Shown here: positions 11,510-20,243 of the stretch, one piece after another
Position numbering within the stretch: position 1 is the stretch's first letter
How the letters are laid out: each line of letters opens with the position of its first letter
Assembly (NCBI RefSeq): GCF_002734285.1
Contig: NZ_NSEA01000010.1
Span: 1 to 52,928 of the forward strand
Direction: 5' to 3'
From: Fredinandcohnia onubensis
GTDB taxonomy: Bacteria > Bacillota > Bacilli > Bacillales > Bacillaceae_L
Length of the DNA: 52,928 nucleotides
Program-made: the position numbers and the translations under genes
The notes under the pieces: generated by a model
Told to the model about the DNA's origin: nothing
The model's database searches: none
What the model saw: the letters and a program-made list of their open reading frames with translations, nothing else

Positions 11510-11571
11510 ATGATTTACGTTTAACCTGCCAATAGGTTTCAAAAAAGTATAAGTTTTTCCACAAAAAGAAC

Positions 11572-12111
11572 TTATTTTGAATAGACCTCAGGTTTTAAAA
11601 CTCCGATATACGGCAGATTGCGGTATTTCTCAGCATAGTCGAGACCGTAACCAACAACAAACTCATCGGGAACAATAAACCCAACATAGTCTGCATTAAT
11701 ATCGGCCTTTCTTCCAGTAGGCTTATCCAAAAGTGTAACAATTTTAATGGATTTCGCCTTGCGATAACGGAATAATTCAACGATATAACTTAGTGTTAGA
11801 CCACTATCGATAATATCTTCAATTACTAGGATATCTCTTCCCTCCACAGAAGTATCCAAGTCCTTGATGATTTTTACCTCACCAGAAGATACGGTTGAGT
11901 TTCCGTAGCTTGACACATCCATAAAATCCATTTCTAAGTATGTATCTACCCTTTTTAACAGATCGCCCATAAAAGGCATAGCTCCTTTTAGTATGCCAAT
12001 GGCTAAAGGAAATTTATCCTTATAGTCCTCTGTTAAAGTATTACCTAATTCTTTGATTTTTTGCTGTAATTCTTCCTCTGAAAATAAAACCTTCTCAATA
12101 TCCTGCTTCAT
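11572..12111 (-). CDS. hpt: Hypoxanthine-guanine phosphoribosyltransferase
   Basis: Salvages hypoxanthine and guanine with PRPP. It has 179 aa. The PRPP loop [14 protein letters not shown] is clear, and [13 protein letters not shown] and [18 protein letters not shown] are the family's flexible loop and C-terminal signature. It starts 19 nt after tilS, and tilS-hpt-ftsH form a conserved row in Bacillus. In B. subtilis its product also forms a complex with TilS, which would fit the close linkage here. Confidence 0.96.
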   Translation of the reverse strand: MKQDIEKVLFSEEELQQKIKELGNTLTEDYKDKFPLAIGILKGAMPFMGDLLKRVDTYLEMDFMDVSSYGNSTVSSGEVKIIKDLDTSVEGRDILVIEDIIDSGLTLSYIVELFRYRKAKSIKIVTLLDKPTGRKADINADYVGFIVPDEFVVGYGLDYAEKYRNLPYIGVLKPEVYSK

Positions 12112-12130
12112 TCTTTAAAGCCCCCTAAAA

Positions 12131-13522
12131 TCATTGCGTGTATTGTAGTACGATATAGTGTGATTTTGTTTTACATGTTGCTTCATGTGATGACTTTTTC
12201 AATCCTGGAAGCCACAAAATCTCTCCTTGTTCATCCTCGACGATCGGCCAGAGGTTACGCCGGTGAATGGGTATTTTTTCATCGATGAAGATATCCTTCA
12301 CTTTTTTAGAACCATTCATTCCTTTTAGCGTCATTTTATCTCCGTTTTTTCGCGTACGGACATAAATGGGCAATTGGATATTGTCTGGATCGATGACGAA
12401 ACAGTCATTTCCGACCAAGCTTCTAGGATAGTTCCTCCACACTTGACTCTTTATCTCACTACCATCTTCAAGTTTATAAAGCCCAGGTTGATCAATCTGG
12501 AATCGATAGGGGCTTACGCTATCCTTATAATCCGTATAAGTATATGTACAACTATCATAAGATTTTACAATTCGTAACCCCGAAGGAAAATGCAATTCTC
12601 CGGATGGATGGTTATTCTCCAAGAAGATTAACAAATTGTCGATATGTATGGCAGAAAGAGAAGGAGGAAGTTCTTTGTAGAGATAGTTTAATATTAGTTG
12701 AATCCCTCTTCTTTGTAAAGATTTTGGCATTGCTAAAAAGGTAGATATTTCAATCTCTATTTCGTTACCTTCATTCCTTTTCATTACTTTATTCATTTTC
12801 TCACTTGTTAATTCATCTAAAACCTGATTATCCTCTGTGATGTATTGACTAAATCGCAAAAAATGTTCATGCACCGCAGGATTTTCCTGCTTTAAAAATG
12901 GAAGAACATGATGTCTAAATCGGTTTCGTACATAGTCGTCTTTTTCATTTGAGGGATCGCGTCTTGGCATAAGATTCATTTCGAGGCAATACTCTTCAAT
13001 TTCAGCTCTTGTTACTGCTAAAAATGGACGAATAATTGCTCCACATGAAAACGGTCGGCTTATTTGTATACCTGCATACCCAATTCCTTTACTGCCTCTT
13101 ACCAATCTCATTAATATCGTTTCAACCTGATCATCCCCATGATGTCCAAGTGCTAAATGATCTGCTTTATATTTTTCCATCAATTCATTAAAAAAATGAT
13201 ACCGTATTTCTCTAGCTGCTACCTGGGAACTTAAACTATGTTTCTTTTTATAGGATGTGACATCGAATTGGATTGATTCAAAAGGAATTTGATACTCCTC
13301 ACAAAATCCCTTTACGTACAGTAAATCCTCCTCTGATTCTTTCCCTCTGAACATATGGTCAACATGGGCAGCAATAAGAGTGGAATATGAACCTTTTTGA
13401 TGATGATACAAATAATGCAATAAAGCAAGGGAATCCGGGCCACCGGATACCCCTACTATTATTGTTGAGTCCTTCTTAATTAATTCATGTTTCTCAATAA
13501 ACTGGTTTACTTTTTCAATCAT
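12131..13522 (-). CDS. tilS: tRNA(Ile)-lysidine synthetase
   Basis: Converts C34 of the CAU anticodon of a tRNA-Ile to lysidine, so that it reads AUA. It has 463 aa. The N-type ATP pyrophosphatase loop VGVSGGPDSLALLHYL is at about residues 23-38, LGHHGDDQVETILMRL follows near 130, and the C-terminal substrate domain ends with RRNLWPIVEDEQGEILWLPG. It is 63 bp downstream of yabT with no terminator between. Confidence 0.95.
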   Translation of the reverse strand: MIEKVNQFIEKHELIKKDSTIIVGVSGGPDSLALLHYLYHHQKGSYSTLIAAHVDHMFRGKESEEDLLYVKGFCEEYQIPFESIQFDVTSYKKKHSLSSQVAAREIRYHFFNELMEKYKADHLALGHHGDDQVETILMRLVRGSKGIGYAGIQISRPFSCGAIIRPFLAVTRAEIEEYCLEMNLMPRRDPSNEKDDYVRNRFRHHVLPFLKQENPAVHEHFLRFSQYITEDNQVLDELTSEKMNKVMKRNEGNEIEIEISTFLAMPKSLQRRGIQLILNYLYKELPPSLSAIHIDNLLIFLENNHPSGELHFPSGLRIVKSYDSCTYTYTDYKDSVSPYRFQIDQPGLYKLEDGSEIKSQVWRNYPRSLVGNDCFVIDPDNIQLPIYVRTRKNGDKMTLKGMNGSKKVKDIFIDEKIPIHRRNLWPIVEDEQGEILWLPGLKKSSHEATCKTKSHYIVLQYTQ

Positions 13523-13585
13523 TGTCGGACCAATCCTTTTTAGGAACTAAAGAATACGTTAATCGTATCACTTTCCAAAACATTT

Positions 13586-14617
13586 TTACAGAACTTGTCC
13601 ATACAGATAAAGTAGATACCCGAGTGATACAAAGAGAAGCAACAATACCGTTTCAAGAACGCCGCCCTTTTGTTTTTGGGGCTTCGGTTGTTTATTTACC
13701 CTTGATAGATTTGGACTGGATTGTTTACTTCTTGTTGGTTTCGTCTTCGTTTGTGGCCTTCGTGCTGCCCGTGTCTTTTGGACAGAAGGTTGATCCTTAC
13801 TAACTTGGCTTAACTTCATGACTAGATCTTTTCTCATGTCTTGCGCACGCAGATATTTTCCATCAATCGCTTGATAAAGGACGGTATCTATTTTTCGTAA
13901 AGACTCCGTATTGGCAATAATTGATTTCAGTTGTTTTACTGGTTGGTCTGTTCTAGTAAACCGGTTCGGATAGGCCGTATTTATCATAATCATCGCAACT
14001 GCAAATAAATCATATGACGGTTCTGCCTTTCTCGAGCCCGCTCCCCAATATCCACGGTCAAAAAACTCGGTAAACTCCTTAATAGCTCTACCTTGCACAG
14101 TCGTTCCACCCACATCAATACATCGTATTTTAGGAGGATTTCCAGCAATAAGTAGATTATCAGGTTTTAAGTCGCCGAAAACCCACCCTTCCTGATGGAG
14201 TCGGTCTAAATCAGCTAGTAACTGCAAACATAGGATTCCAGTCCATTCTTTTCCTCTTTTTTCAATGAAAGACAAAAAGCTTTCTCCACGAATATATTCC
14301 ATAACATAAAAGGAGATTGGGCTAGTGACACCCGGTCTAATCCAATCATCTACATCTATAAAAGAAGGTCCAAGGGCAGAGCCTTGGACCTTTGAAAAGT
14401 GTTTAAGTACATTCACCTCTGACGTAATTGTCACGCCATTTTCACTTATTTTTAAAGCCACAGGGCCATTCATGCTTTCCGCTAAATATACAATACCATT
14501 GGCGCCTTGTCCTAAAGGTCTCACTATACGATATGATTTTTTATGCCATTTTCCAGTGATAACAGTACCAGGGGAAACCTTACATACCTGACTCTTCGTA
14601 GTATTGTTCATCATCAC
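13586..14617 (-). CDS. yabT: Membrane-anchored Hanks-type Ser/Thr kinase YabT
   Basis: A 343-aa kinase; the B. subtilis homologue is a DNA-activated sporulation kinase that phosphorylates RecA. The glycine loop is GQGANGIVYLAE, the catalytic loop is FGDLKPDNLL (His of HRD replaced), and the usual DFG is DVGG (CIDVGGTT), as in YabT. A Lys/Arg/Gln-rich linker (about 275-315) probably binds DNA, and one C-terminal membrane helix (about 320-340) ends the protein. The frame opens with GTG-ATG-ATG, 11 nt or more after AAGGAG; either of the first two codons could be the start. It overlaps yabS by 38 nt. Confidence 0.9.
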   Translation of the reverse strand: MMMNNTTKSQVCKVSPGTVITGKWHKKSYRIVRPLGQGANGIVYLAESMNGPVALKISENGVTITSEVNVLKHFSKVQGSALGPSFIDVDDWIRPGVTSPISFYVMEYIRGESFLSFIEKRGKEWTGILCLQLLADLDRLHQEGWVFGDLKPDNLLIAGNPPKIRCIDVGGTTVQGRAIKEFTEFFDRGYWGAGSRKAEPSYDLFAVAMIMINTAYPNRFTRTDQPVKQLKSIIANTESLRKIDTVLYQAIDGKYLRAQDMRKDLVMKLSQVSKDQPSVQKTRAARRPQTKTKPTRSKQSSPNLSRVNKQPKPQKQKGGVLETVLLLLFVSLGYLLYLYGQVL

Positions 14618-15320
14618 GAGACAACAAGCTCCTTAATGATCTTTTTTTCTTGAAGTGGGTAAGTGCTTCACGAATCGCTGGACCAGTTGGCGTGATTCCA
14701 CCGGTTGTTAGCTTTGGAAAAATACTAGATAAGGATTCTAGTCTTGGCGTCCAATCTAATACCCTTTCGACTTCGACTTTTTTCCCAGGAAATACAAACA
14801 CTGAAAATTGATTGTCTCCCATTCTCGAATTTAGACTAATAGAGAGATCTAGTAAGGCTTCTTTTACTGTTGGCAACTTGTGCTTCATACTTGCACTCGT
14901 ATCCACTAATACTAAAACCTCTAAATCAACCGTTTCACCAAGCTCATCAACTACCTCCATTACTTCTCCACGTTTTTCTGGCGGAAGGTCCTCCATTGAT
15001 GTCTTAGATCCAAGGATTTGCTGAAGCTCCTTGTTGACCACCCCTTGTAGGGTTTGGGTCATCGCTTGTTTAGTCACCATTTGAACAGTTTGTGATAACT
15101 GAGTGGAATAGACAATTTGGCTCACGCCTCCACCTGCAGTTGCCATGCCTTCTATTTCCTGCATTCCTTGTTCATCAATCGTATCCTGCTCTACTACCCC
15201 AATAACATTAATCGTAATTCCTTGCTCTCTAGCAAGAGCGGCCATTGCAATCGGATCTTCCCCTTGGTTAGAACAACCATCCGTAATTAATAGAATTTGC
15301 TTCAATGTGCCTTTTTGCAC
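14580..15320 (-). CDS. yabS: VWFA-domain protein YabS
   Basis: A 246-aa cytoplasmic protein with two von Willebrand A-like halves. The first has a MIDAS-like ITDGCSNQGED near residue 12, and the second has VDTSASM near residue 138 with a downstream TGGITPTGPA segment. The start is GTG after GGAGGGG. In B. subtilis yabS lies between spoIIE and yabT and is sporulation-associated; its role is unknown. The 38-nt overlap with the kinase suggests the two are made together and may act together. Confidence 0.85.
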   Translation of the reverse strand: MQKGTLKQILLITDGCSNQGEDPIAMAALAREQGITINVIGVVEQDTIDEQGMQEIEGMATAGGGVSQIVYSTQLSQTVQMVTKQAMTQTLQGVVNKELQQILGSKTSMEDLPPEKRGEVMEVVDELGETVDLEVLVLVDTSASMKHKLPTVKEALLDLSISLNSRMGDNQFSVFVFPGKKVEVERVLDWTPRLESLSSIFPKLTTGGITPTGPAIREALTHFKKKRSLRSLLSRDDEQYYEESGM

Positions 15321-15398
15321 GTTCCATCCCCTCCAACTGATTTAAAGTTAGTTACAGGATGGACAAAATAATAGTCTTTTAAACCCCTTTCGATAGAA

Positions 15399-17885
15399 TC
15401 AAATCGCCTTACTCTTTGTTTTCTGGTATGCATACGTAGGGATCGCTGCCCATTTTGGTGTATTATGTTTAATCTTTGTCACAACAATCGTCATATCATC
15501 TTCAATTTGACCTGATCTTGTGCGGATTACCTCCTCCATAATCAAATCTGCAATCTCTTGCGGATCATTCGTTTGGATTTCTTTTATCTTGCGTTTCATC
15601 CACATATCGTGATTTTCAACATGCTTTGGACCCTCAAAAATGCCATCACTCATCATGATTAATAGGTCACCAGCCTTTAATTGTTCATCAACTACCTCCA
15701 CTTCGAAGTCCTCAATGATTCCCATTGGTAGATTACTTGCCTGTATTTTACTAATTTTGTCTCCTCTCTTTATATAGCTTGGCGTCGAACCAATTTTTAA
15801 GAACTTTGCACTTGCGTCTTGTAGATCTATAACTGCTAAATCTAGTGTTGAGAATATCTCATCTGTTGTTCGTAAATTGAGTATTGAGTTGACTGATTTA
15901 ATCGCAACTTTCTCTTCTATACCAGATTGGAGGATTTTCTTTAATAACTCCAAGGTTTCGTTGCTTTCGTAATGAGCACGTTCACCATTGCCCATTCCAT
16001 CACTGATGGCAACCGCATGCTTTCCTACCCCTAATTCAATAGTCGAATAGCTGTCGCCCGATACAAGTCCACCACCCTTGGCAGCGTGGGCAACACCTGT
16101 ATCAATAACATAAGCCTTTGCCGAGCCTAGGGTTACGTGACAATATCCGTTTGGATAAACTGAGCATTCCTCCCTTTTTACGAGAATTGTTTCTTCAAGG
16201 ATATCGGATAGCATTGGTGCAATTAATTTTTCACACTCCCCACTTCCATTGCAATATGGAATACTTAATTCGATATCTACATTTCCTTGTTCAACACTAT
16301 ATATTTCTACATGTCCTATTTGAATTCCAAATGACTGTAATGCATCGAGTATTTGCTCTTCTAACAAATGATGGTTTTCACCCTCGCGTTGAATTTCCTT
16401 GGCAAAATCACTCATGACCTGAGAGACACCTAATAATTGGTCGGCTACTAGTTTTCTACTCTCCTTTACTTGTTTCTTAAGCTTTTGATTTGCTTGATAA
16501 TACGTAAATTCCTGTTCGACCGCTTCAATTACTTTTTTCGATCGTACACAATGCTTTTCCCAGTCTCTCGTAAGCTTGTGATTATATATGAGAGAATTTG
16601 TTTCGCAACCATGCATAATATCTTTCATGTAATCATATGTTTTATTAAAGTTCTTGGACCAGCACGCCTCCTTTTTGAAACACGATTGGCACGTTTTTTC
16701 CGTTACATTACTTAGAAATAGATCGACTTCACGGTCCTTATCCTCATCATCAACGGGATATCCGTATTCTGAAAAACTATTAGATAATGCTTCAAACACA
16801 GTTGAAAATTGCGAAACGCGATGTGCTGTTACATCACGAATTTTACGAAGGTACTGCTGTTGTTCTGCACTATGCTCAGGTGTACCTGGAATATTCTTTG
16901 CCACTTTGCTAATTAGACTTTTAGGCGTCAGTAAAAATAGAAGAATCGCAACACCAGATTCATATAAAGTAGGAATAATTTGACTCGCACCTTCTCCGTA
17001 AAGGCCAATTAAGAGCGTTCCTACAATTAATCCAAGTGCCACTCCAGCTTTTTTTCCTTCTTTTAAGAGGCCACCTAGCAAACCTGAAAAAGCGAGAAGA
17101 CTCATTTGGTACAAGCTCGTGACATTAGCTAGGCTTAAAATTAGACCGCTTACAACCCCTACGGTTGAACCAATGGTCGCTCCTGCTACAAAGGCAAACA
17201 AGAGGACGACATACCTTGAAAGTATATTTGAAATGGACATCTCATATACGAGCCAGCCCATTGTTCCTGTTAACACAGAGGCAATTAGGATAATCAAACA
17301 AATGACTTCTTCCGTTTTAAACGATTGTCTCCTTCGTTTCTCTGTTAATAATGGTACGCTTTGAAGAAATATTAAGGTTAATATAAAGGCGAGGCCCGAA
17401 CCAACACCGACCATTACCCCATCGTGTATTGTAATTGTACCTTGTGTAAGATAAAGAATTCCCACCTTAGTTAATGCAGATGAAATTAACACAAGTGTTG
17501 GCAATGCTTTAATTAAATCAACCTTAAACCGCTGAAGAACCTTATAGATTACAAGAAAAAAGACAATCGATAGAAATGTAAAAATAGTCACATCAGCTGA
17601 AAGGGTAAACGATCCCGCGATAACAGCTGCCATCGCTATTCCTGCCTTCCCCTTTTTCATCATAAAGACCGCTGCGAAAAACGGTAATGCGAAGGGGGTT
17701 AATTCATTCAGGATAAGAGCTCGTCCTAATAAAAACCCGACAACTACTAGTAAAAGCCCTTTTAGTAGAAATAGATTTATAAGTTTGGCTTGAAAACGCT
17801 GAAACCATTTAGACACAGTATCCTGCGTTTTTTCAATGGCTACATCTGTGATGGGCGCACTTAGATTCCTCTCTATTCTTTCCAT
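15399..17885 (-). CDS. spoIIE: Stage II sporulation protein E, PP2C phosphatase
   Basis: Dephosphorylates SpoIIAA to release sigma-F in the forespore, and works with FtsZ at the polar septum. It has 828 aa (827 in B. subtilis). About ten membrane helices lie in residues 35-325, then a cytoplasmic regulatory and oligomerisation region with Cys pairs near residue 400. The PP2C domain (about 590-805) has metal aspartates in ISDGMGNGERAHYES, MMSDGIFEG and DDMTIVV. Upstream is a Spo0A-type promoter with 21-bp spacing. Confidence 0.97.
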   Translation of the reverse strand: MERIERNLSAPITDVAIEKTQDTVSKWFQRFQAKLINLFLLKGLLLVVVGFLLGRALILNELTPFALPFFAAVFMMKKGKAGIAMAAVIAGSFTLSADVTIFTFLSIVFFLVIYKVLQRFKVDLIKALPTLVLISSALTKVGILYLTQGTITIHDGVMVGVGSGLAFILTLIFLQSVPLLTEKRRRQSFKTEEVICLIILIASVLTGTMGWLVYEMSISNILSRYVVLLFAFVAGATIGSTVGVVSGLILSLANVTSLYQMSLLAFSGLLGGLLKEGKKAGVALGLIVGTLLIGLYGEGASQIIPTLYESGVAILLFLLTPKSLISKVAKNIPGTPEHSAEQQQYLRKIRDVTAHRVSQFSTVFEALSNSFSEYGYPVDDEDKDREVDLFLSNVTEKTCQSCFKKEACWSKNFNKTYDYMKDIMHGCETNSLIYNHKLTRDWEKHCVRSKKVIEAVEQEFTYYQANQKLKKQVKESRKLVADQLLGVSQVMSDFAKEIQREGENHHLLEEQILDALQSFGIQIGHVEIYSVEQGNVDIELSIPYCNGSGECEKLIAPMLSDILEETILVKREECSVYPNGYCHVTLGSAKAYVIDTGVAHAAKGGGLVSGDSYSTIELGVGKHAVAISDGMGNGERAHYESNETLELLKKILQSGIEEKVAIKSVNSILNLRTTDEIFSTLDLAVIDLQDASAKFLKIGSTPSYIKRGDKISKIQASNLPMGIIEDFEVEVVDEQLKAGDLLIMMSDGIFEGPKHVENHDMWMKRKIKEIQTNDPQEIADLIMEEVIRTRSGQIEDDMTIVVTKIKHNTPKWAAIPTYAYQKTKSKAI

Positions 17886-17920
17886 TTACAAACACTCCCC
17901 GTATTTAATAGTTGTCTGTT

Positions 17921-17953
17921 ATTATACAGTTGCAGAGATACGTATTTTGTCAA
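17921..17953 (-). promoter_or_regulatory. spoIIE promoter, sigma-A with 21-bp spacer
   Basis: TTGACA (17948-17953) and TATAAT (17921-17926) on the minus strand are separated by 21 bp. Perfect hexamers with over-long spacing are the mark of Spo0A-activated sigma-A promoters such as B. subtilis spoIIE and spoIIG. Six-of-seven matches to the 0A box lie upstream at 17980-17986 and 18021-18027. Confidence 0.8.
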
Positions 17954-18124
17954 AACAACAAGAGCGAAAAGAAAAAACATTCGACTGCTTGTCCAGTATT
18001 CCTACAAAATAAATGTCATATGACGAATTATAGGATTGTAATTTAATCCGTTTGCGGAGAATTTCATAGAATATCGTTTGCATTGTGCGAATTTTTGTAT
18101 TATTTTCCTTTAATACAAAAAATA

Positions 18125-18153
18125 TTGACGAATGAATAGACAGAAGGTATTAT
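18125..18153 (+). promoter_or_regulatory. sigma-A promoter of the tRNA-Met/tRNA-Glu unit
   Basis: TTGACG (18125-18130), 17 bp, TATTAT (18148-18153). It reads towards the tRNA genes and is divergent from spoIIE. An exact TGTCGAA heptamer at 18192-18198 lies in the leader but is probably chance. Confidence 0.7.
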
Positions 18154-18222
18154 ATAACTTGTGCTTACTTACTAGAGTTCGAGACAGAGTTTGTCGAACC
18201 TATGTATTTTATATATACTTGC

Positions 18223-18420
18223 ACTCATTTATCCATGGCGGTGTAGCTCAGCTGGCTAGAGCGACGAGCAAAACTTCCATGAATCATCTGCGAGTTGTTC
18301 CGACGCATCAATCATCCTCGAATTTTCTAGAAGAGGAAGGAACACATTAACTTTAATTTAGAAAATATACTAATTCAGTACTCATTTATCCATGGCGGTG
18401 TAGCTCAGCTGGCTAGAGCG
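18223..18420. repeat. 41-bp direct repeat bracketing an unexplained 116-bp segment
   Basis: Copies at 18223-18263 and 18380-18420 are identical. The segment between (18264-18379) has no recognisable gene. It resembles neither the rest of tRNA-Met nor the tRNA-Glu. The period of 157 bp suggests a tandem duplication or recombination at the tRNA 5' half. Confidence 0.8.
18237..18263 (+). pseudogene. Truncated tRNA-Met copy (first 27 nt only)
   Basis: Bases 18223-18263 repeat 18380-18420 exactly (41 bp): 14 bp of upstream flank plus the acceptor 5' strand and D-arm of tRNA-Met. After GAGCG the sequence leaves the tRNA completely; there is no anticodon arm, T-arm or 3' acceptor strand. It cannot fold as a tRNA and is carried in the leader of the intact gene 157 bp downstream. 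Confidence 0.85.
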
Positions 18421-18470
18421 TACGGTTCATACCCGTGAGGTCGGGGGTTCGATCCCCTCCGCCGCTACCA
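18394..18470 (+). tRNA. tRNA-Met (CAT), elongator type
   Basis: A 77-nt cloverleaf with encoded CCA. The acceptor stem GGCGGTG pairs with the 3' strand ending GCCGCT (first pair G-T). The anticodon CAT is at 18428-18430 in the stem ACGGT/ACCGT region, and the T-arm contains GGTTCGATCC. Position and partner match the tRNA-Met/tRNA-Glu pair next to spoIIE in B. subtilis. Confidence 0.95.
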
Positions 18471-18479
18471 TAATATTTA

Positions 18480-18551
18480 GGCCCGTTGGTCAAGCGGTTA
18501 AGACACCGCCCTTTCACGGCGGTAACACGGGTTCGAATCCCGTACGGGTCA
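18480..18551 (+). tRNA. tRNA-Glu (TTC)
   Basis: A 72-nt cloverleaf: acceptor GGCCCGT with ACGGGTC, anticodon stem CCGCC/GGCGG around TTC (18513-18515), T-arm with GGTTCGAATCC. CCA is not encoded (the sequence continues TCTAAA), so it is added after transcription. It is 9 bp downstream of tRNA-Met. Confidence 0.95.
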
Positions 18552-18554
18552 TCT

Positions 18555-18590
18555 AAAAACAGTGTGAGACTTTCACACTGTTTTTTTGTT
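18555..18590 (+). terminator. Terminator of the tRNA unit
   Basis: Stem AACAGTGTGA with TCACACTGTT and a run of seven T, directly after tRNA-Glu. Confidence 0.9.
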
Positions 18591-18649
18591 TTTATTTTAT
18601 ATGTCGAATGGCAGCATTTCTGATAAGCTCTATTTCCTTAAAAAACGGC

Positions 18650-18685
18650 ATACAAAAAGCACCCAAGTTGGGTGCTTTTAAATTT
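18650..18685 (-). terminator. Terminator after yabR
   Basis: Stem AAAAGCACCCA (18655-18665) with TGGGTGCTTTT (18669-18679) and a 3-nt loop. It faces the tRNA terminator and could work in both directions. Confidence 0.8.
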
Positions 18686-18708
18686 ATATATAGAGCTACA
18701 GCAGCAGG

Positions 18709-19137
18709 TTATCCTCTTCTCGCTCCACGTCCACCTCGTTTTGACTCGGTGTTACGCTTTAAGGAAGATAGACGATCTTCACTGTCTTTTAGAAAGCGAT
18801 TCATTTTTTGTTCAAAGCTTTCAGTTTTAATGTTATTACGTTGGTCATTTCGGTTATTACGTGGACCATTGTGACGCGGACGCTGTGGTTGTGGATTCGG
18901 ATTCTCTTTAGCCTTTTTAATAGATAATCCAATCTTTCCATCTTTCTCAACATTTATTACCTTGACCTCTACTTGGTCACCAACTTTTAAATGCTCATTA
19001 ATGTCTTTAACATAATTGTCAGCGACTTCACTAATATGGACAAGACCAGTCGAGCCCTCTGGCAGCTCCACAAACGCTCCAAAATTCGTAATCCCTGTTA
19101 CCTTCCCTTGAACCTTGCTGCCTACTTCGATTGACAT
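18709..19137 (-). CDS. yabR: S1-domain RNA-binding protein YabR
   Basis: A 142-aa protein with one S1 domain at about residues 4-74: GSKVQGKVTGITNFGAFVEL, then GLVHISEVADNYV and KVGDQVEVKVINVE. The tail (about 80-142) is rich in Asn, Arg and Gly and ends RGGRGARRG, a likely disordered RNA-binding tail. The B. subtilis protein has 128 aa; the function is unproven, and polynucleotide binding is inferred. It has a good sigma-A promoter overlapping the end of divIC, with AGGAGG before the ATG. Confidence 0.88.
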   Translation of the reverse strand: MSIEVGSKVQGKVTGITNFGAFVELPEGSTGLVHISEVADNYVKDINEHLKVGDQVEVKVINVEKDGKIGLSIKKAKENPNPQPQRPRHNGPRNNRNDQRNNIKTESFEQKMNRFLKDSEDRLSSLKRNTESKRGGRGARRG

Positions 19138-19182
19138 AAAAAAAATGCTCCTCCTTAAATTTGAACAAAATCATTTATATAC

Positions 19183-19212
19183 ATTATACATAATATAAAA
19201 AACGAGTGTCAA
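19183..19212 (-). promoter_or_regulatory. sigma-A promoter of yabR
   Basis: TTGACA (19207-19212), 18 bp, TATAAT (19183-19188) on the minus strand; both hexamers are perfect. The -35 lies just beside the divIC stop codon. Confidence 0.75.
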
Positions 19213-19217
19213 TAAGA

Positions 19218-19592
19218 CTAAGACCCATCTCCCACTTTAAAGATAATTTCTCCTTCCTTAGATAGAAAATAATCCCTGCGAATTATTTTTTCGATATACT
19301 CATCATTGTTGAGTTTTACGACTTCCTCTTCAAGAAGTACTTGCTCATCTTTTAGTGTGGTGAGTTGCTCTTGTAGTTTTTCCTTCTCAGCAACTTTTTC
19401 ATCCATTGTCTTATGTTGTGACATAACCATTGAAACAAGCCCATAAGAAATGATTGCAACTAAAATGGCAAATGCAATCAATCTTCTAATCAAGCCTTTT
19501 CGTTTCACTTGAAGGGCTTCTTCTTGCTGTTTATATTTTTCCATATACGTTGATTGTAATTGTGTTACATTTTTCTTTCGAACTGCACTCAT
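19218..19592 (-). CDS. divIC: Septum formation initiator DivIC
   Basis: Bitopic divisome protein of 124 aa that pairs with FtsL and DivIB at the septum. A basic cytoplasmic N-terminus (about 1-35) precedes one membrane helix (about 36-57), then an extracytoplasmic coiled coil (about 65-100, LQEQLTTLKDEQVLLEEEV) and a short conserved end IIRRDYFLSKEGEIIFKV. It lies 15 nt after yabQ. Confidence 0.93.
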   Translation of the reverse strand: MSAVRKKNVTQLQSTYMEKYKQQEEALQVKRKGLIRRLIAFAILVAIISYGLVSMVMSQHKTMDEKVAEKEKLQEQLTTLKDEQVLLEEEVVKLNNDEYIEKIIRRDYFLSKEGEIIFKVGDGS

Positions 19593-19607
19593 TGTAGAGA
19601 ATGCCTC

Positions 19608-20243
19608 CTATTGTTTCCTAATCTTCTTCCACCATTTTATCAGTATAGGTTTGATATTCTCTACCTTTTTTAAAAATCCTGCACATTTCCAAAAAATCTT
19701 TTCTACATTTTTCGTAAAGGCGGACGGTAACAGCTTCCATATGATGATTCCAATCCACTTGATAGGTGCAAAACAGATTTTGATTAATATCCAACAGGTT
19801 TTCAAGAGAATTCTCCCGAAAACGAGTAAGACATTCAAGATCCCCAACAGAATGACGATAATGAGCTGATACAGCATTTTAATCGGTCGAACGATGAGGA
19901 GTTCACCCGTGCGAAGTAAAAACTCATAAAGACGTATGAAAGCTTGAATGATGTGTTCTAGTGCTTTAACATAAAATGACTTTATTAAACTTTGGTAAGC
20001 GGCGAATCCACATAATATCGCGATAAACACATAAAATCGCAGTTCGCCCTCATTTACTAGTAAAAGTGTATAAAAGAACAATAGGCCTTGTACAATCCAA
20101 AATAAAATGTCATTGATAAAAACAAAGAAATATTTTCGTCTCGAACGGTTTAAAAAACGTTGGTACGTATCAAGAGAGGCCCCTAGCCAACCTCCCATAC
20201 AAATCATTGCAAGCAATGTATAGAACTGGGTTGACAGGGTCAT
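19608..20243 (-). CDS. yabQ: Spore cortex protein YabQ
   Basis: A 211-aa membrane protein needed for cortex formation in B. subtilis, made in the mother cell under sigma-E. Hydrophobic segments lie near residues 5-25, 38-62, 68-90 and 115-150; the C-terminus is Lys-rich (KKIRKQ). It overlaps yabP by 4 nt (ATGA), indicating translational coupling. Confidence 0.88.
   Translation of the reverse strand: MTLSTQFYTLLAMICMGGWLGASLDTYQRFLNRSRRKYFFVFINDILFWIVQGLLFFYTLLLVNEGELRFYVFIAILCGFAAYQSLIKSFYVKALEHIIQAFIRLYEFLLRTGELLIVRPIKMLYQLIIVILLGILNVLLVFGRILLKTCWILIKICFAPIKWIGIIIWKLLPSAFTKNVEKIFWKCAGFLKKVENIKPILIKWWKKIRKQ

Noticed and set aside
18132-18350. 72-codon ORF on plus
   Set aside because: It is translated through the truncated tRNA-Met; GVAQLARA-type peptides are a common artefact of tRNA D-arms.
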